This document shows, one piece after another, positions 1 through 10,678 of a DNA stretch of 64,000 nucleotides. Source of the DNA: Glandiceps talaboti (taxonomy: Eukaryota; Hemichordata; Enteropneusta; Spengelidae). The position numbers and the translations under genes are program-made. Every line of letters starts with the position of its first letter. The stretch's first letter is position 1. The notes below the pieces were generated by a model that did not search any database, had not been told where the DNA came from, and worked only from the letters and a program-made list of their open reading frames with translations. The stretch is from positions 26,233,592-26,297,591 of the forward strand of contig NC_135554.1 in assembly GCF_964340395.1 (NCBI RefSeq), in the 5' to 3' direction.

Positions 1-737
1 CAGACGTAGGAAGTAATGTTGACAACGAGACGCTGTCACCTTTAGACAATTCTGATTTCTTGAGTATTGGCACTCAGATAGCAAGTGGTATGGAATACTT
101 AGCTAGATGTCATTTTGTGCATCGTGATTTAGCTGCAAGAAATTGCCTTGTAGGAGACAATTTGGTTGTGAAAATTTCAGACTTTGGACTTTCTCGAGAT
201 ATTTATACTTCTGATTATTACCGTGTTCATAGTAAGTCTTTGCTGCCAGTCCGTTGGATGGCACCTGAATCCATATTATATGGAAAGTTTACCACACAGA
301 GTGATGTCTGGTCATTTGGGGTGTTGCTATGGGAGATATTTAGCTTTGGACTGCAGCCATACTTTGGCTTCAATAATCAGGAAGTCATTGAAATGATACG
401 AGTACACAAGTTGTTACCCTGTCCAGATGGCTGCCCAGCAAGGATGTATGGTCTGATGCAGGAATGCTGGAGGGAGCTGCCCAGTCAAAGACCAAGCTTC
501 AATGAGATTTCATCTCGGTTGCACTCCTGGGAAGGGGTGCTGACAGTAAATCATAACGGTTCACTCAACCATACTCAACTGAACAATGATACTGCCAACA
601 CGACATTAACACCTTTGTTAAATCACACCCCTATGGCGCACACGCGGTCGTCAGACCGATCGTCATCCACATCACGCAGTAACCCCTCAATCGTTATCCC
701 CAACGGAAATTGTAAAACTAACCAGACAGAAGTTTAA
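1..737 (+). CDS. ROR: ROR-family receptor tyrosine kinase, C-terminal exon (5' partial)
   Basis: The frame is open from base 3 to the TAA at 735-737, giving 244 residues of the C-lobe of a tyrosine kinase and a short tail. The exon starts left of the window. Visible motifs: catalytic loop HRDLAARN (visible residues about 40-47), DFG (60-62), activation segment YTSDYYRV with the Y-x3-YY pattern, APE (87-89), and a C-lobe ending in LHSWEG. The SDVG/DVG-type insert before the F-helix side and the phrases FSFGLQPY and NQEVIEM are characteristic of ROR Wnt-binding receptors. The 54-residue tail is rich in Ser, Thr and Asn. From memory, vertebrate RORs carry HKD and DLG at the two catalytic motifs; this protein keeps canonical HRD and DFG, so catalysis is more plausible here. 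Whether it is closer to ROR1 or ROR2 cannot be said; invertebrates usually have one ROR. Confidence 0.95.
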   Translation, partial: DVGSNVDNETLSPLDNSDFLSIGTQIASGMEYLARCHFVHRDLAARNCLVGDNLVVKISDFGLSRDIYTSDYYRVHSKSLLPVRWMAPESILYGKFTTQSDVWSFGVLLWEIFSFGLQPYFGFNNQEVIEMIRVHKLLPCPDGCPARMYGLMQECWRELPSQRPSFNEISSRLHSWEGVLTVNHNGSLNHTQLNNDTANTTLTPLLNHTPMAHTRSSDRSSSTSRSNPSIVIPNGNCKTNQTEV

Positions 738-1632
738 AGGAGGAAAGTATATAAAATATATTTATGCACAGATTTTTAAACTCTGTATATGTATATACCT
801 CCATACTGTTAAAGAAGTACAAATATTTTGTGTAATGTATTGTTTTAAGAAGTAACCTCAGCATACCCCCATTTCAAAGTATAAGGACCCAGCAACATAT
901 TGTAGACGTATCATACATGACCCGACTACTTTGTAAATGGGGGTTTAAGGATTTAATGATAGCCAAAGCTTGCCAGCAAAAACGGAACATGACATTTTAG
1001 AACTGAGAAATTTGTGTTATTATTGTAAAGTAAATTGCTAAGTTATGTCAGTGTATTATAACTTAAAAAGAACCCACCTTATCATATATATATATTATTT
1101 AATCACAGTTGTCTCAACACTTTTAATATTTGTATCATAAAAATCTCTTTGTCTTGCTGTATATGTAAAAGTTTTATTTTTTTACCATTTTGTCCCCTCA
1201 AACCAAGGTAGTAACCATGACATCTAACTGAAATGTATTATTACTAGCAAGTGATTTTGTAGTGAACTATGTACATTCTTAAATTTTATGACCATGTTCT
1301 GTTTATTGAATACAGATGTATGACACAAGCTGATTGGTTGCTGAAAGCTGCTCATTATAATGATAGTTTTGTCATACAATCAGAATTCTGTGAAATAAGT
1401 GCAGATGTTTTACAGAAGTTGATTGGTTGCTGAAAGTAGCTCATTATAACAACACAGTTTTACAATCCAATTAGAATTTTGATTACTGAATACAAATGCA
1501 TGACATACATTGATTGGTGCTAAAAGTTTATCGCAAAATTGAACCAACCAATCATACTGTGTGATATACCTCATTTGAAACATGTATATACTTTTACTTT
1601 TATCCTTTAAACGCATTCATCAGGTCGGTACA

Positions 1633-1979
1633 ACATAGTAGTGATACGTTCTTGTATCATGACAAGGGTTCTTATTAATTACCAGTAACGTTTCACCTGT
1701 TCAGGTCAATAGGCTTGGTCAAACTGTCAGTTTGCTGGTTTTAGTGTGAGGTGGTGTATTGGCAATCCACATCAGAAGACAAGGGGGCAACACCATGAAC
1801 AGAGATGAGGGGGCATACCAATTACATCATCTCTATAATCATGTCATCACCACTATGCCATCTAGCACTAAAACCTGCAAACGGACAGTTTAGCAAAGCC
1901 TGTCAACCTGAACAGGCGAAATGTTACTTGTAAGTAATAAGAACAAAGGTTGTGGTACAAGAACTTAATATTACTATGT
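1633..1979. mobile_element. Foldback / MITE-like element with ~114-bp inverted arms
   Basis: The left arm (1633-1746) and right arm (1866-1979) are reverse complements of each other at roughly 80-85% by eye, around a 119-bp centre. Shared blocks include CCTGTTCAGGT, GTTCTTATTA and GGTTTTAGTG. There is no coding capacity. The arm length and lack of a gene fit a foldback or long-TIR MITE. Confidence 0.7.
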
Positions 1980-2046
1980 ACATACTTTGCGTTTGAAAGC
2001 AGCTAGAAGAACCTTTTTAAATGTCCATGACGAGGGATTTTTTTTG

Positions 2047-2371
2047 GAGACTACATGACAGTATTGTACATATGTAAGCTGACTCTTAGCCCTATAGTCC
2101 TTAGTAACATTGAGACTACATGACAGTATTGTACATATGTAAGCTGACTCTTAGCCCTATAGTCCTTAGTAACATTGAGACTACATGACAGTATTGTACA
2201 TATGTAAGCTGACTCTTAGCCCTATAGTCCTTAGTAACATTGAGACTACATGACAGTATTGTACATATGTAAGCTGACTCTTAGCCCTATAGTCCTTAGT
2301 AACATTGAGACTACATGACAGTATTGTACATATGTAAGCTGACTCTTAGCCCTATAGTCCTTAGTAACATT
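2047..2371. repeat. 65-bp tandem repeat, five near-perfect copies
   Basis: Copies start at 2047, 2112, 2177, 2242 and 2307, each beginning GAGACTACATGACAG and ending TTAGTAACATT. Copies are essentially identical, so amplification or homogenisation is recent. It lies about 1.3 kb beyond the ROR stop and may be transcribed in its 3' UTR. Confidence 0.95.
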
Positions 2372-2616
2372 TCAGCAGTAACTGTCACAAGTCTAGACCA
2401 GTGTCCAGTCATAGCAACAATAGGTTTCAGCAAATGTAATATGATATGTCATCTCAGTATTTCCAAAGGTATGTTTACAAGTAAAACTTGATAGTTGTTG
2501 CTTTTTAAAAGGTCTTTTTTTTAACTCATGATTAACAGCATCCCAGCCATATTTATTTATTTTGAATGAGAAATAAACAAACTGATTTTATGATACACAG
2601 AAATTAAGAAGTATAA

Positions 2617-2630
2617 ATGATTGATTGATT

Positions 2631-2700
<70 letters not shown>
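2617..2700. repeat. (GATT)n then (GT)n microsatellite
   Basis: A short GATT run followed by about 34 uninterrupted GT dinucleotides. Confidence 0.97.
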
Positions 2701-2703
<3 letters not shown>

Positions 2704-3276
2704 CAAACTGAGGTAAAGAACTACTGGGATTTGGATTTCATGTTCATTGGAAATGTTTGAAAATCGTTCAAACCACTTAAATTATAGGTACACTCTTTAT
2801 ATGTGAAAGGAATTGTCGTATTTGTTGAAAATATATATTTGTAAAGCACTATGGTTGGAGTGGTGTACCAAGCAATTTTTCTCAACATCTGTGTGGCTAA
2901 TTGGTCGAATAATTAATTAGCATATTTCTAGAGATGGTAGTGTCTAAATGAAGTCATTTTGAAGACTGCTGACCTGTTTTTGATATGAATTAGGGTGAAC
3001 ATTAGTCTATCTGCTAGACCTCTGATGTTCTTCCGATAGAATACGACACACGACCGAACTTCGCTATCGAGGATGGAACGCCCTCACTGCGAACTTCGTT
3101 CGCTTAATATAGTAATTAGTATCGAAAGAAAGCCCGAACGTCTAGCAGCAAGACTAGGTGAACATGATCTTAATCAAATTACTTGCAAAACAGATATTTT
3201 ACTGATTGACACACATTAAGGTGGGTAAATAAAAATAAAACTTCTCCATCCACACAAAAACAAACTCTAGTCACTG

Positions 3277-3672
3277 GTGTTGGTAGCACACAAACGTCTG
3301 CTGCTAATTATAACGATTCTTCTTCCACTTCTATGCTTTATTGGGGTTAGTACTAAGAGTGAGGTCAAAGGTCAACAACCTGGTGACCTGGATAGCAGTC
3401 TTCCCTTGGAGAGTAAGAATGTCAGTATGTTGATGGTAGAAATGTGCATTGAGGGAGTTTGTCATAGAGTGTTGGTGGACACTGGTTGTACTGCCAGTGT
3501 AATATCTTAACAGTATTTTGATCTTATTCCAAAATCGCGTCGTCCCCTTATTTTAGATCTTGGGACTACAATGGTTCAGGCTGATGGGTCCCAAGTACAA
3601 TTGTATGGGTATTTAGAGCAAAATGGTGGAGACAAAATGGACCGTTCATCTGGGTTAATGAATGAGAAGTAG
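3277..3672 (+). pseudogene. Retroelement aspartic protease fragment (dead)
   Basis: The first reading frame (3277-3510) carries a retropepsin-type active-site region: VLVDTGCTASVIS, with the D-T-G catalytic triplet after a hydrophobic strand. It is interrupted by TAA at 3508-3510. The same frame continues after the stop with protease-like sequence to a second stop at 3670-3672. No gag, reverse transcriptase or LTRs were found nearby, so this is an isolated decayed fragment of a Gypsy/BEL-like or related element. A domesticated protease is less likely because of the in-frame stop. Confidence 0.6.
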
Positions 3673-3978
3673 GTTCAAAATGTGATATTTTCTCAGAGAC
3701 TGGAACGTAAAAATCACAAAATTTGGTATATTAATCAAATTTGCCAAGATATTCCAAATATTATGTTCATAATTATGTTAATTATTACGTGGCGAGTGCA
3801 ATGCCGTTAACTAAGTTAATTGTGTGTTTAGTTGGTACAGAAAATATAATTAAGAAATTGTACTATACTACTATATCATGAAAGTTATTCTAATTCTTAA
3901 ATTTGATTGATTCTGTAAGTCACTGGCAATGATGTTTGCTATACAACATATTTACTGTACAGTTATTTTTCGCCTCGA

Positions 3979-4026
3979 AAACAACACAACACAACACAAC
4001 ACAACACAACACAACACAACACAACA
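3979..4026. repeat. (ACAAC)n microsatellite
   Basis: Uninterrupted pentanucleotide repeat. Confidence 0.95.
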
Positions 4027-4259
4027 GGGTTATTGTAACTTACCTTTCACAAAATCTGTGTAAGAATAATCCCACACCAGTATCAATCGATAAAACAAAT
4101 AGTAAAATATAAATTCTAAAAGGCTACGTTCAAAATAATCTCTCTCGTCCACCAAAAGTTGAAGTAACTCGTGAAATAATAAGGCTACTTATCGATATTA
4201 ATACTCGACAGATGTAAAATAAAATATAATTATACACAGCTATAGAACCACTTGTTTCT

Positions 4260-4345
4260 GTCGCTGTTGGGAGTTTTCTCACGTGCACCGTGTACGGAAA
4301 GTTTATTGCACGAACAGCTTCGTTGGCTGCACCTGACACGTACAC
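4260..4345. repeat. Dispersed repeat fragment shared with 61135-61345
   Basis: The segment GCACGAACAGCTTCGTTGG and following bases up to GCTGCACCTGA recur at about 61192-61220. On the minus strand both read SGAANEAVRA. A different part of the 61.2-kb copy recurs at about 19854-19890, so three pieces of one repeat family are present. Confidence 0.6.
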
Positions 4346-4505
4346 CTCAACTTTAAGAATGGAAATATCAACACAATTTTTAACTTCGTTAACCACGGTA
4401 AATAATCGATGATTTATTTAAATTAACACGGATATGGTGATATATGGTGATAATGAACTATTTCAACGAAAACGTGTACACAACCAACACTGTCACCACA
4501 CTTAA

Positions 4506-4857
4506 AGGCCTAAAAATGTTTGGTTCCGGTTACCCGACCCCACTTAGTTTTCCACTGCCGACCCTAAACTTTTTTTTACGTATTCGAGAAAACAAAATAA
4601 AATCGAAAAAAATTGTGAAGTCTCGTGAGAAATAGTGGATGCGTAAACTGACATCAACTTAAAAAGACAATATAAAATTGTTCTTCCAATCTGTAATGAC
4701 TGTACATCTGATGAGCAGAAACCAATAACACAGAGACTATGTGGAAAACAATGGAAAACGTAATTGCCTGAACTAGACACCAACACAGAAAAAATCTACC
4801 TGCTCCACCCTATTCTAAAATTAAGTGTAATGGGAACCACACATATTTTAAAGGCCA
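4506..4857 (-). mobile_element. AGGCCT-TIR MITE, copy 1
   Basis: A 352-bp element lying in the opposite orientation to a second copy at 14875-15224. Imperfect terminal inverted repeats of about 25 bp begin AGGCCT and reach TTGGTTCC (one end) and GTGGTTCC (other end). Internal blocks shared with copy 2 include GGGTCGGGTAAC, TAGGGTCGGCA (decayed here) and ACAGATTGGAAGAA. No reading frame of note; a non-autonomous DNA transposon of unknown superfamily. Confidence 0.8.
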
Positions 4858-6236
4858 TATCACACATAGAAATATTACACCGTTGATTTTAATTCATTTT
4901 ATTGAATGTCAATACTTTACATCCAACAAAAAAATGGAATTTAAGAATAATTTTTCTTAAACGAGTAAGGTTGTTTTTAAAATAATCAAAATAACAAATT
5001 TCAAACATTAAAAAATATAACAAAAAGCAAGCAACACTTTATATAATAAATGTTTCACTCTAGAGTATATGTTTACAAAAAATATAATACACAAGATAAA
5101 TTACTCAATAAAATTATAATACAATGCTTGTAGGATAATCGCTTATGTCGTTTGAAGTATATTTGTAAATTCGTTATGTTGCAGTATTCATAATATATCT
5201 GTAACTTGTGTTTTGAACTATTTGTTTTGTATCTCCATATTCATATAATATAGTGATCCCATGTATTTTGCAGAACAAAATGTGGGAACTTTATAACATC
5301 ACATTGGTGACGCGAGTCAATGATGCAATACATGGACATGTGACTGTATATAGTAAATGTGTTAATAGTAAACAACTTGGGTCTATAAAACTCTGGCAAT
5401 AAAACACGTCAAAATGTAACAAAACATCACCAAACCATAGTAAATAACAATTTACAAAGAATAATTATAAAAGGAATGAAAATGTCAAAAACAACCTTGT
5501 TGACTTAGTTTTTCTATGACCGCATAGAATCTTCAACGACGACATTCAAGAATTAATCAGACAAAGCTATGGATATACCGAGTCTAAATTTTACACAGCA
5601 CTTTTATGATTTAAATATTTAATATTTCAATGTTCAACCATTGACCAAAGGTATAATCATGTAGTTGTATAATGTTATGAACTACACTTACCATTCTTCT
5701 CATTATTTTAGCTCCATTTTAAGTGCTCATATAGTTATAATATTGATATTTCATGTCCATTGTAAACATTACATTTGTAATAACTTCGTCATCTACATTT
5801 TATTCAATATTTACATTAATAGTCAACCCTTTTCGAAAATGTCACGTGAAAAGGCATTTTGCTACGTTTGAACAAAATAAATCGTAAAACTCACGAGTTT
5901 AAAGACGCATTATTCTGCATCAAAAAAAGAAAGAGAGCGGAAATACTGGAATAAAATGCATGAAAAAAAACACCTAATAATGCCCACAATATATAAATAG
6001 CACTGTTACAGTAACAAAACAGAGACTCAAAACACATTTCGTCTATAAATGTAGAAATCTAAAAATTAATGAAATTTCGTATAATATTCATTGTTGTGAC
6101 TGTGATAATATCATATCTTGATAAATAATTACTAGCTGTGTGGGATAAATATACATCTTGTTGTCAGTATATGCCGACTATACGTAGACTTGAAAAATAA
6201 ATTGCCTTACACAGTCATGAATATGACGTGGACCAA

Positions 6237-8549
6237 TCATTTGCGATGATATCCAAATGAAGAAGTGGCATCACGGTCACGTGACATACTGGATACACGG
6301 AAGTAGTCTCCACAGCGAGCACAGTTAGGAAAGGATTTGCTGTCTTTCTTTGGAATGTGCCAACAGTATGAACATCTCACATGGTACTTTTTGTATCTGG
6401 TGAAATATTTTTAGAAAACAAAATTAACATTCTCTTTAAACGAGGCAATTGGAAGAGTGTATTGGCCTTGCTTTGGATCGGGAATGGAGGAATAGAAAAG
6501 GGAGTCTTTTGAAAATTGAACAGCAAAATATTTTCGTTACCATCTTGACTTGAAAAGATTATTTAATAAATATTGTTAAGGATACAGGTGTCCATCATAT
6601 GTACTGAATATTTACATTTGTTGAAACATAATTTTGACGTTCGAATTTGTCACAAATCATAGTTGTTATAATTTGGCATTTGCAAGTTCTATTGCATTTT
6701 CCCATGTACGTATATGTTTTATCGTTTCAGTTATTCGAATCAAAACCCAATCAGGAGCCAAGACCACCACACTAAAAATGACGGTAGGTTGATTGCAGGC
6801 TATTAAAATCCGACCAACCTTTTCAAGAAAAAGTTGCCATCCAGTCCTTCACCAAAACAGAAATGATAAAATTATTGAACAACTACATGCTTAATCGTAT
6901 CTTTACCATAACGGGTAGAAAATAATTTTGACATTACCGTATTCCGCAAGCGTTGCACAAAGGAGTACCATCCTCGGCATCTCTCCACAGGGGAGTGGAT
7001 CGAGTGGAGCATGATGCACACTGTTTCCCTAGAAACGAAACACATGGGAATCGCATGTTAAAAATTATCCAATAAGACATTTACATGTATTGTCAAGAAT
7101 GAACTATGTCAGTAGTTCAATACTGTTTTAACTTTCTTGCTCAACAAATTTACTGTGTTCGGTTTGTAAATAATAAGATATCGTGACTCTTCGCTACGAA
7201 CGAGAAATTTGACAGTGGAGTATTTTTTTTAAAAGTATACCTTGACAACTACGAGCTCGGATCATGTCATGGTCGAATTCAAGATTTATTATAAATAAAT
7301 ACGTTAATGTTTTACCATCTTTATTTTCAAATATCAAGTTACTTCAATATAACTAATTTGAGGTTGGCAAAAGGAAGGCAGTAAATAAATGTTAGGTTGG
7401 TATACAATGCAGGAGATAGAAATAAATGTCTGCTTACAAGCGCTGTGTACTTATTGGGACTCATGGTGGAAAATGAGTAACTAAAAGGAATGTCCATGAA
7501 GTAGTGCCAAGTTAGATCGAAGATGCAACAAGGCGTGGTACTCTTGGTGACCTTTGGAGAATCACTCGATTGGCCATTTTTGAATAAATAAAAATATCCT
7601 GTGTAGACTAGACATTGGACACATGTCTGCTAAAAAATGCAGCTGCACGTTGGGATCATAAGAAAGAAAATCAGGAAAGTCGTTGTACGTCAAACAATGA
7701 CACCCAAAATCTTTCACAGTGCCATTTAAAACAAATTACCATACGTCTTTTACGAGATCTGAATACAAGAGTCGAGAATATTAATCAGATACCCACCTGT
7801 TAAACTAAAATGTGAAAAAAACACGAGAAGTGAAATTTCAAATAGCTGTTGTGATCCCCATTTACTTAAAATAAAGAATGCAAGCATATCCCCTGTTTGA
7901 GTTATAATGTACATGTACTTACCAGACGTAGAACGACTGTGTCTATATTGTGATACTTTTGCCTCTTGATCCGAACCACTGCTGCTTCCAGATTCGTGAG
8001 GATAAGAAGCACTTCTTTTTATTTTGCGAGATGTTCTGGCAACAACTGATTTATCCAGACGTTGTCTTTTCCTTACACTGTGGATAATAAAGTTTCAGAA
8101 CACTTCTTCAGACTATATCTAATGAAACTGGATCGTCGATGAATATAACTGTTAAGCTAATGGTGATGAGTAGAGATGACGTAAATTTATGATTATAATG
8201 CTTTCGACGAGGGAAGACTTCCGTTGGTCCCTTCACCCGTTTGCTCCTCAAGATAATTGCTATACATACAATTTATATTTACTAATAATCAAGCCACACA
8301 AGGGGGTGGGGTGGAAGTCATACTTGACGAAGAAAGAATTGGTTAGAGACAATCTTGGGAGACAATGACGATGGCGACAACAGTCATCATTGAAACAGTG
8401 ATGGGAATGACAGAGGTCGGTAGTATTGGCGGGATTATAGGGATGATATCGATGGTGGTTATAAATAGCTCTACTTAATATAGACATAGAAATACTCTTA
8501 TATACAATCACATATCAGAAAATCGTTGGGAGCGATTCCCAGCACACAA

Positions 8550-8609
<60 letters not shown>

Positions 8610-10578
8610 CCTAGCTGTAGTTATTATTTATTAAAATAACATTCCATTTATTAAGTAATAAATATATTATGTTTGTGCCATGTTTAAAAGAACCACATTA
8701 ATTTTACAGTTAAAATCTTTAATCCGATTTCAGTTATTAGCAAGGATGCGAAGAACAGTAGATAACGTGTATAATTAATATTATTTATATATATATATTA
8801 ATATATTTTTAATATCCCCGGATGTTTCGTCCCTGTATCAACTGAACTGAAATGAACTAAATTACATTTACGATCTAGCTGGGGGTCGACTTGGTGTTGG
8901 GCTACAGATATGTATACTTTCAAATTTGTAGAGCCTGTAAATCTGAAAAACACCAAAGACGATCAGTGAGCACTGTTCTTTGTCGTGAAATATTTGTCAG
9001 TAATTATCAATAAGTTTGAAAAGTGAATGTTATTATACCTGAAGAATGAATCTATAACTAGCTGCGAGTCATTATCTCTTCCCTTTCGTTTCAGATTCGC
9101 CTGTACTTTAAAGGTAACTCCTCGAAATGATGGGTCATTTCTTGTAGCACTTCTAAATGGTCGGAGAGGCTTCCGAGTTGATCGTGTTTTATCGGTACTC
9201 TTCGTGTCTCGCACATCGATCCCATATGGTTCGTCGTCTTCGGCACTGCCACCAGTATCAATGTACGACTTGCTGAGAAAAGAATAACATGTTAAAGAGG
9301 TAAAACCCGTTATAACTATGTTTCGACAAAGGTAAATAGTGAAAAAGTCTTCAAATGACGTTTTTGTTTTTTGTTTTTTTGTTTTATCACTGGTGCTCTT
9401 TGACAACACATTTTGTAAAAACAAAAATCCGTCGACAAACATTACACAACATGCAAGGTCAATCTGTTCGGTACTATACTGATGGAAGTAGTAGTAATGG
9501 GCGTGGGAAGTGTAATAAGAATTTTGCTTCATTACTTTTGGTAGAGGTCTTTAAAAATATTTTCCTCGGTAGCCATTTAATAATTCGGTTTGAAATATTT
9601 CTTTCAACCGTAAATTCGAAAAGAAAAGTTTATTAGAGTAAGACCAGGTCATATCAACACCAATATAATAAGTATTTATCTAATCATATTACAAGATACA
9701 CTCAACGAACGTATTTAGAAATAGAAAAGAATGAAAATATTTTCGTCGTAGTTAAAGCCATGAGGCAAGCTATTCTCTTTTAACCTTGACTTTGGATGAT
9801 TCGAAATCGGGGCTTCGGTGAACAAGTACGTATACGATATTGCTCTGCAATGTATACTACTTCCAAGATGTTTCCAAAATTTCGTACTGTCAGTATAAAT
9901 GAAAATATTTCATCAGTTTCAATAATTTTAAGTAACAGCTATAACTATTTGTATGAAAGCTTACACTTCCATTCCAACATTTTGGAAAATTTCGATACAA
10001 TTGCCATAATGTCGGCCGACTATACACAAGCCCAACAACTAAAATGGTTGAACTATTGATCATGGTTTTCAGTCATATTTGAAAGTCTCACTTAACGAAC
10101 AAGACATGAATCGTATCCTTGTAGGTATGTTGTGGCTGCATCATCATACCAACATAACGTTAGATTTTGGAACAACGTTGGAAATCTAAATTGTAGAACG
10201 AGTGAAAACGACAAAACAGCTACAGGCACCCTAAATTTTGGATAGTTTTTGAAAATAATTGTAATATTGTTAAACTGTTGCATCTATTGGTATATCAAAT
10301 GTAGCGGTATAGGTAAATACCAATTTCGCACAGACTTACCTGCAACTTGCTGACGAGTTTTCGCAAGAATCGGGATGGTCATTCTCACTGTCTTCAGAAC
10401 CACCTCCGAGACCAAAGTTTCCATCGTGTTCATACTCGCTGCTCTCGCTTTTCGCACAAAATTGATCGGGACCGGGAAAGAACATTTTGTAACGTTGGAC
10501 ATCTTCAAAGGTTAGTCTGGAGAAGAGCTTTGAACCAGTTTGATTCATTTCCCCTGATGGAACTGCCACAATCTTCAT
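6237..10578 (-). CDS. ZGLP1: GATA-type zinc finger protein, ZGLP1-like (complete, 5 exons)
   Basis: Exons in coding order: 10578-10340, 9272-9039, 8077-7923, 7028-6938, 6396-6237. All joins are GT-AG and in phase, giving 292 aa. The start ATG (10576-10578) follows an in-frame TAA. Residues 1-200 are low-complexity and charged, with two basic stretches. Residues 213-237 form a GATA finger C-x2-C-x17-C-x2-C with TPLWRDAEDGTPLCNACG. A second C-x2-C-x13-C-x2-C ribbon follows at 248-268, after GIRYKKY. This pairing matches ZGLP1 (GLP-1), a nuclear GATA-like regulator required in vertebrate gonads for germ-cell fate; the role here is inferred. It is transcribed towards the ROR gene. A GATAD-type protein is the alternative, but the DAEDGTPLCNACGIRYKKY block favours ZGLP1. 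Confidence 0.9.
8551..8610. repeat. (CAA)n microsatellite in ZGLP1 intron 2
   Basis: About 20 uninterrupted CAA/AAC units. Confidence 0.95.
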
Positions 10579-10670
10579 GGAAAACAAGAATTAATTTTGC
10601 AACAGGTTTCTACGTCCAATGGCTAACTTTAAATGTCGTCAGCTCACGCTGTCCGCGACTTTTATGTTTG

Positions 10671-10678
10671 TGACGTCA
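10671..10678. promoter_or_regulatory. Consensus CRE upstream of ZGLP1
   Basis: A full palindromic TGACGTCA lies 93 bp upstream of the ZGLP1 start codon; half-sites (TGACG) recur at about 10729 and 10749. CREB/CREM/ATF binding is the known use of this site. Function here is inferred from position only. Confidence 0.45.

Larger units (their letters stand above)
738..3276. other. ROR 3' flank / probable 3' UTR and intergenic DNA
   Basis: No gene is seen. It holds three diverged direct repeats at about 1305-1560, each with a GATTGG (inverted CCAAT) core followed by TGCTGAAAG; a foldback element (1633-1979); a 65-bp tandem array (2047-2371); and a GT microsatellite. AATAAA occurs at about 2571-2576 and could serve ROR, but the end of the transcript cannot be fixed. 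Confidence 0.5.
3673..6236. other. Intergenic DNA between retroelement relic and ZGLP1 3' end
   Basis: It contains an (ACAAC)n microsatellite (3979-4026), a dispersed repeat piece (about 4260-4345), a 352-bp MITE (4506-4857) and AT-rich sequence with no convincing coding region. The ZGLP1 3' UTR on the minus strand occupies an unknown part of the right end. Confidence 0.6.

Noticed and set aside
2047-2371. CRISPR array
   Set aside because: Head-to-tail identical 65-bp units with no unique spacers.
4703-4720. Second CTGATGA...GAAAC occurrence as a hammerhead
   Set aside because: Only three bases separate the two core blocks, so stem II cannot form.
9027-9287. Plus-strand 86-codon frame
   Set aside because: Shadow of ZGLP1 exon 2 on the opposite strand.
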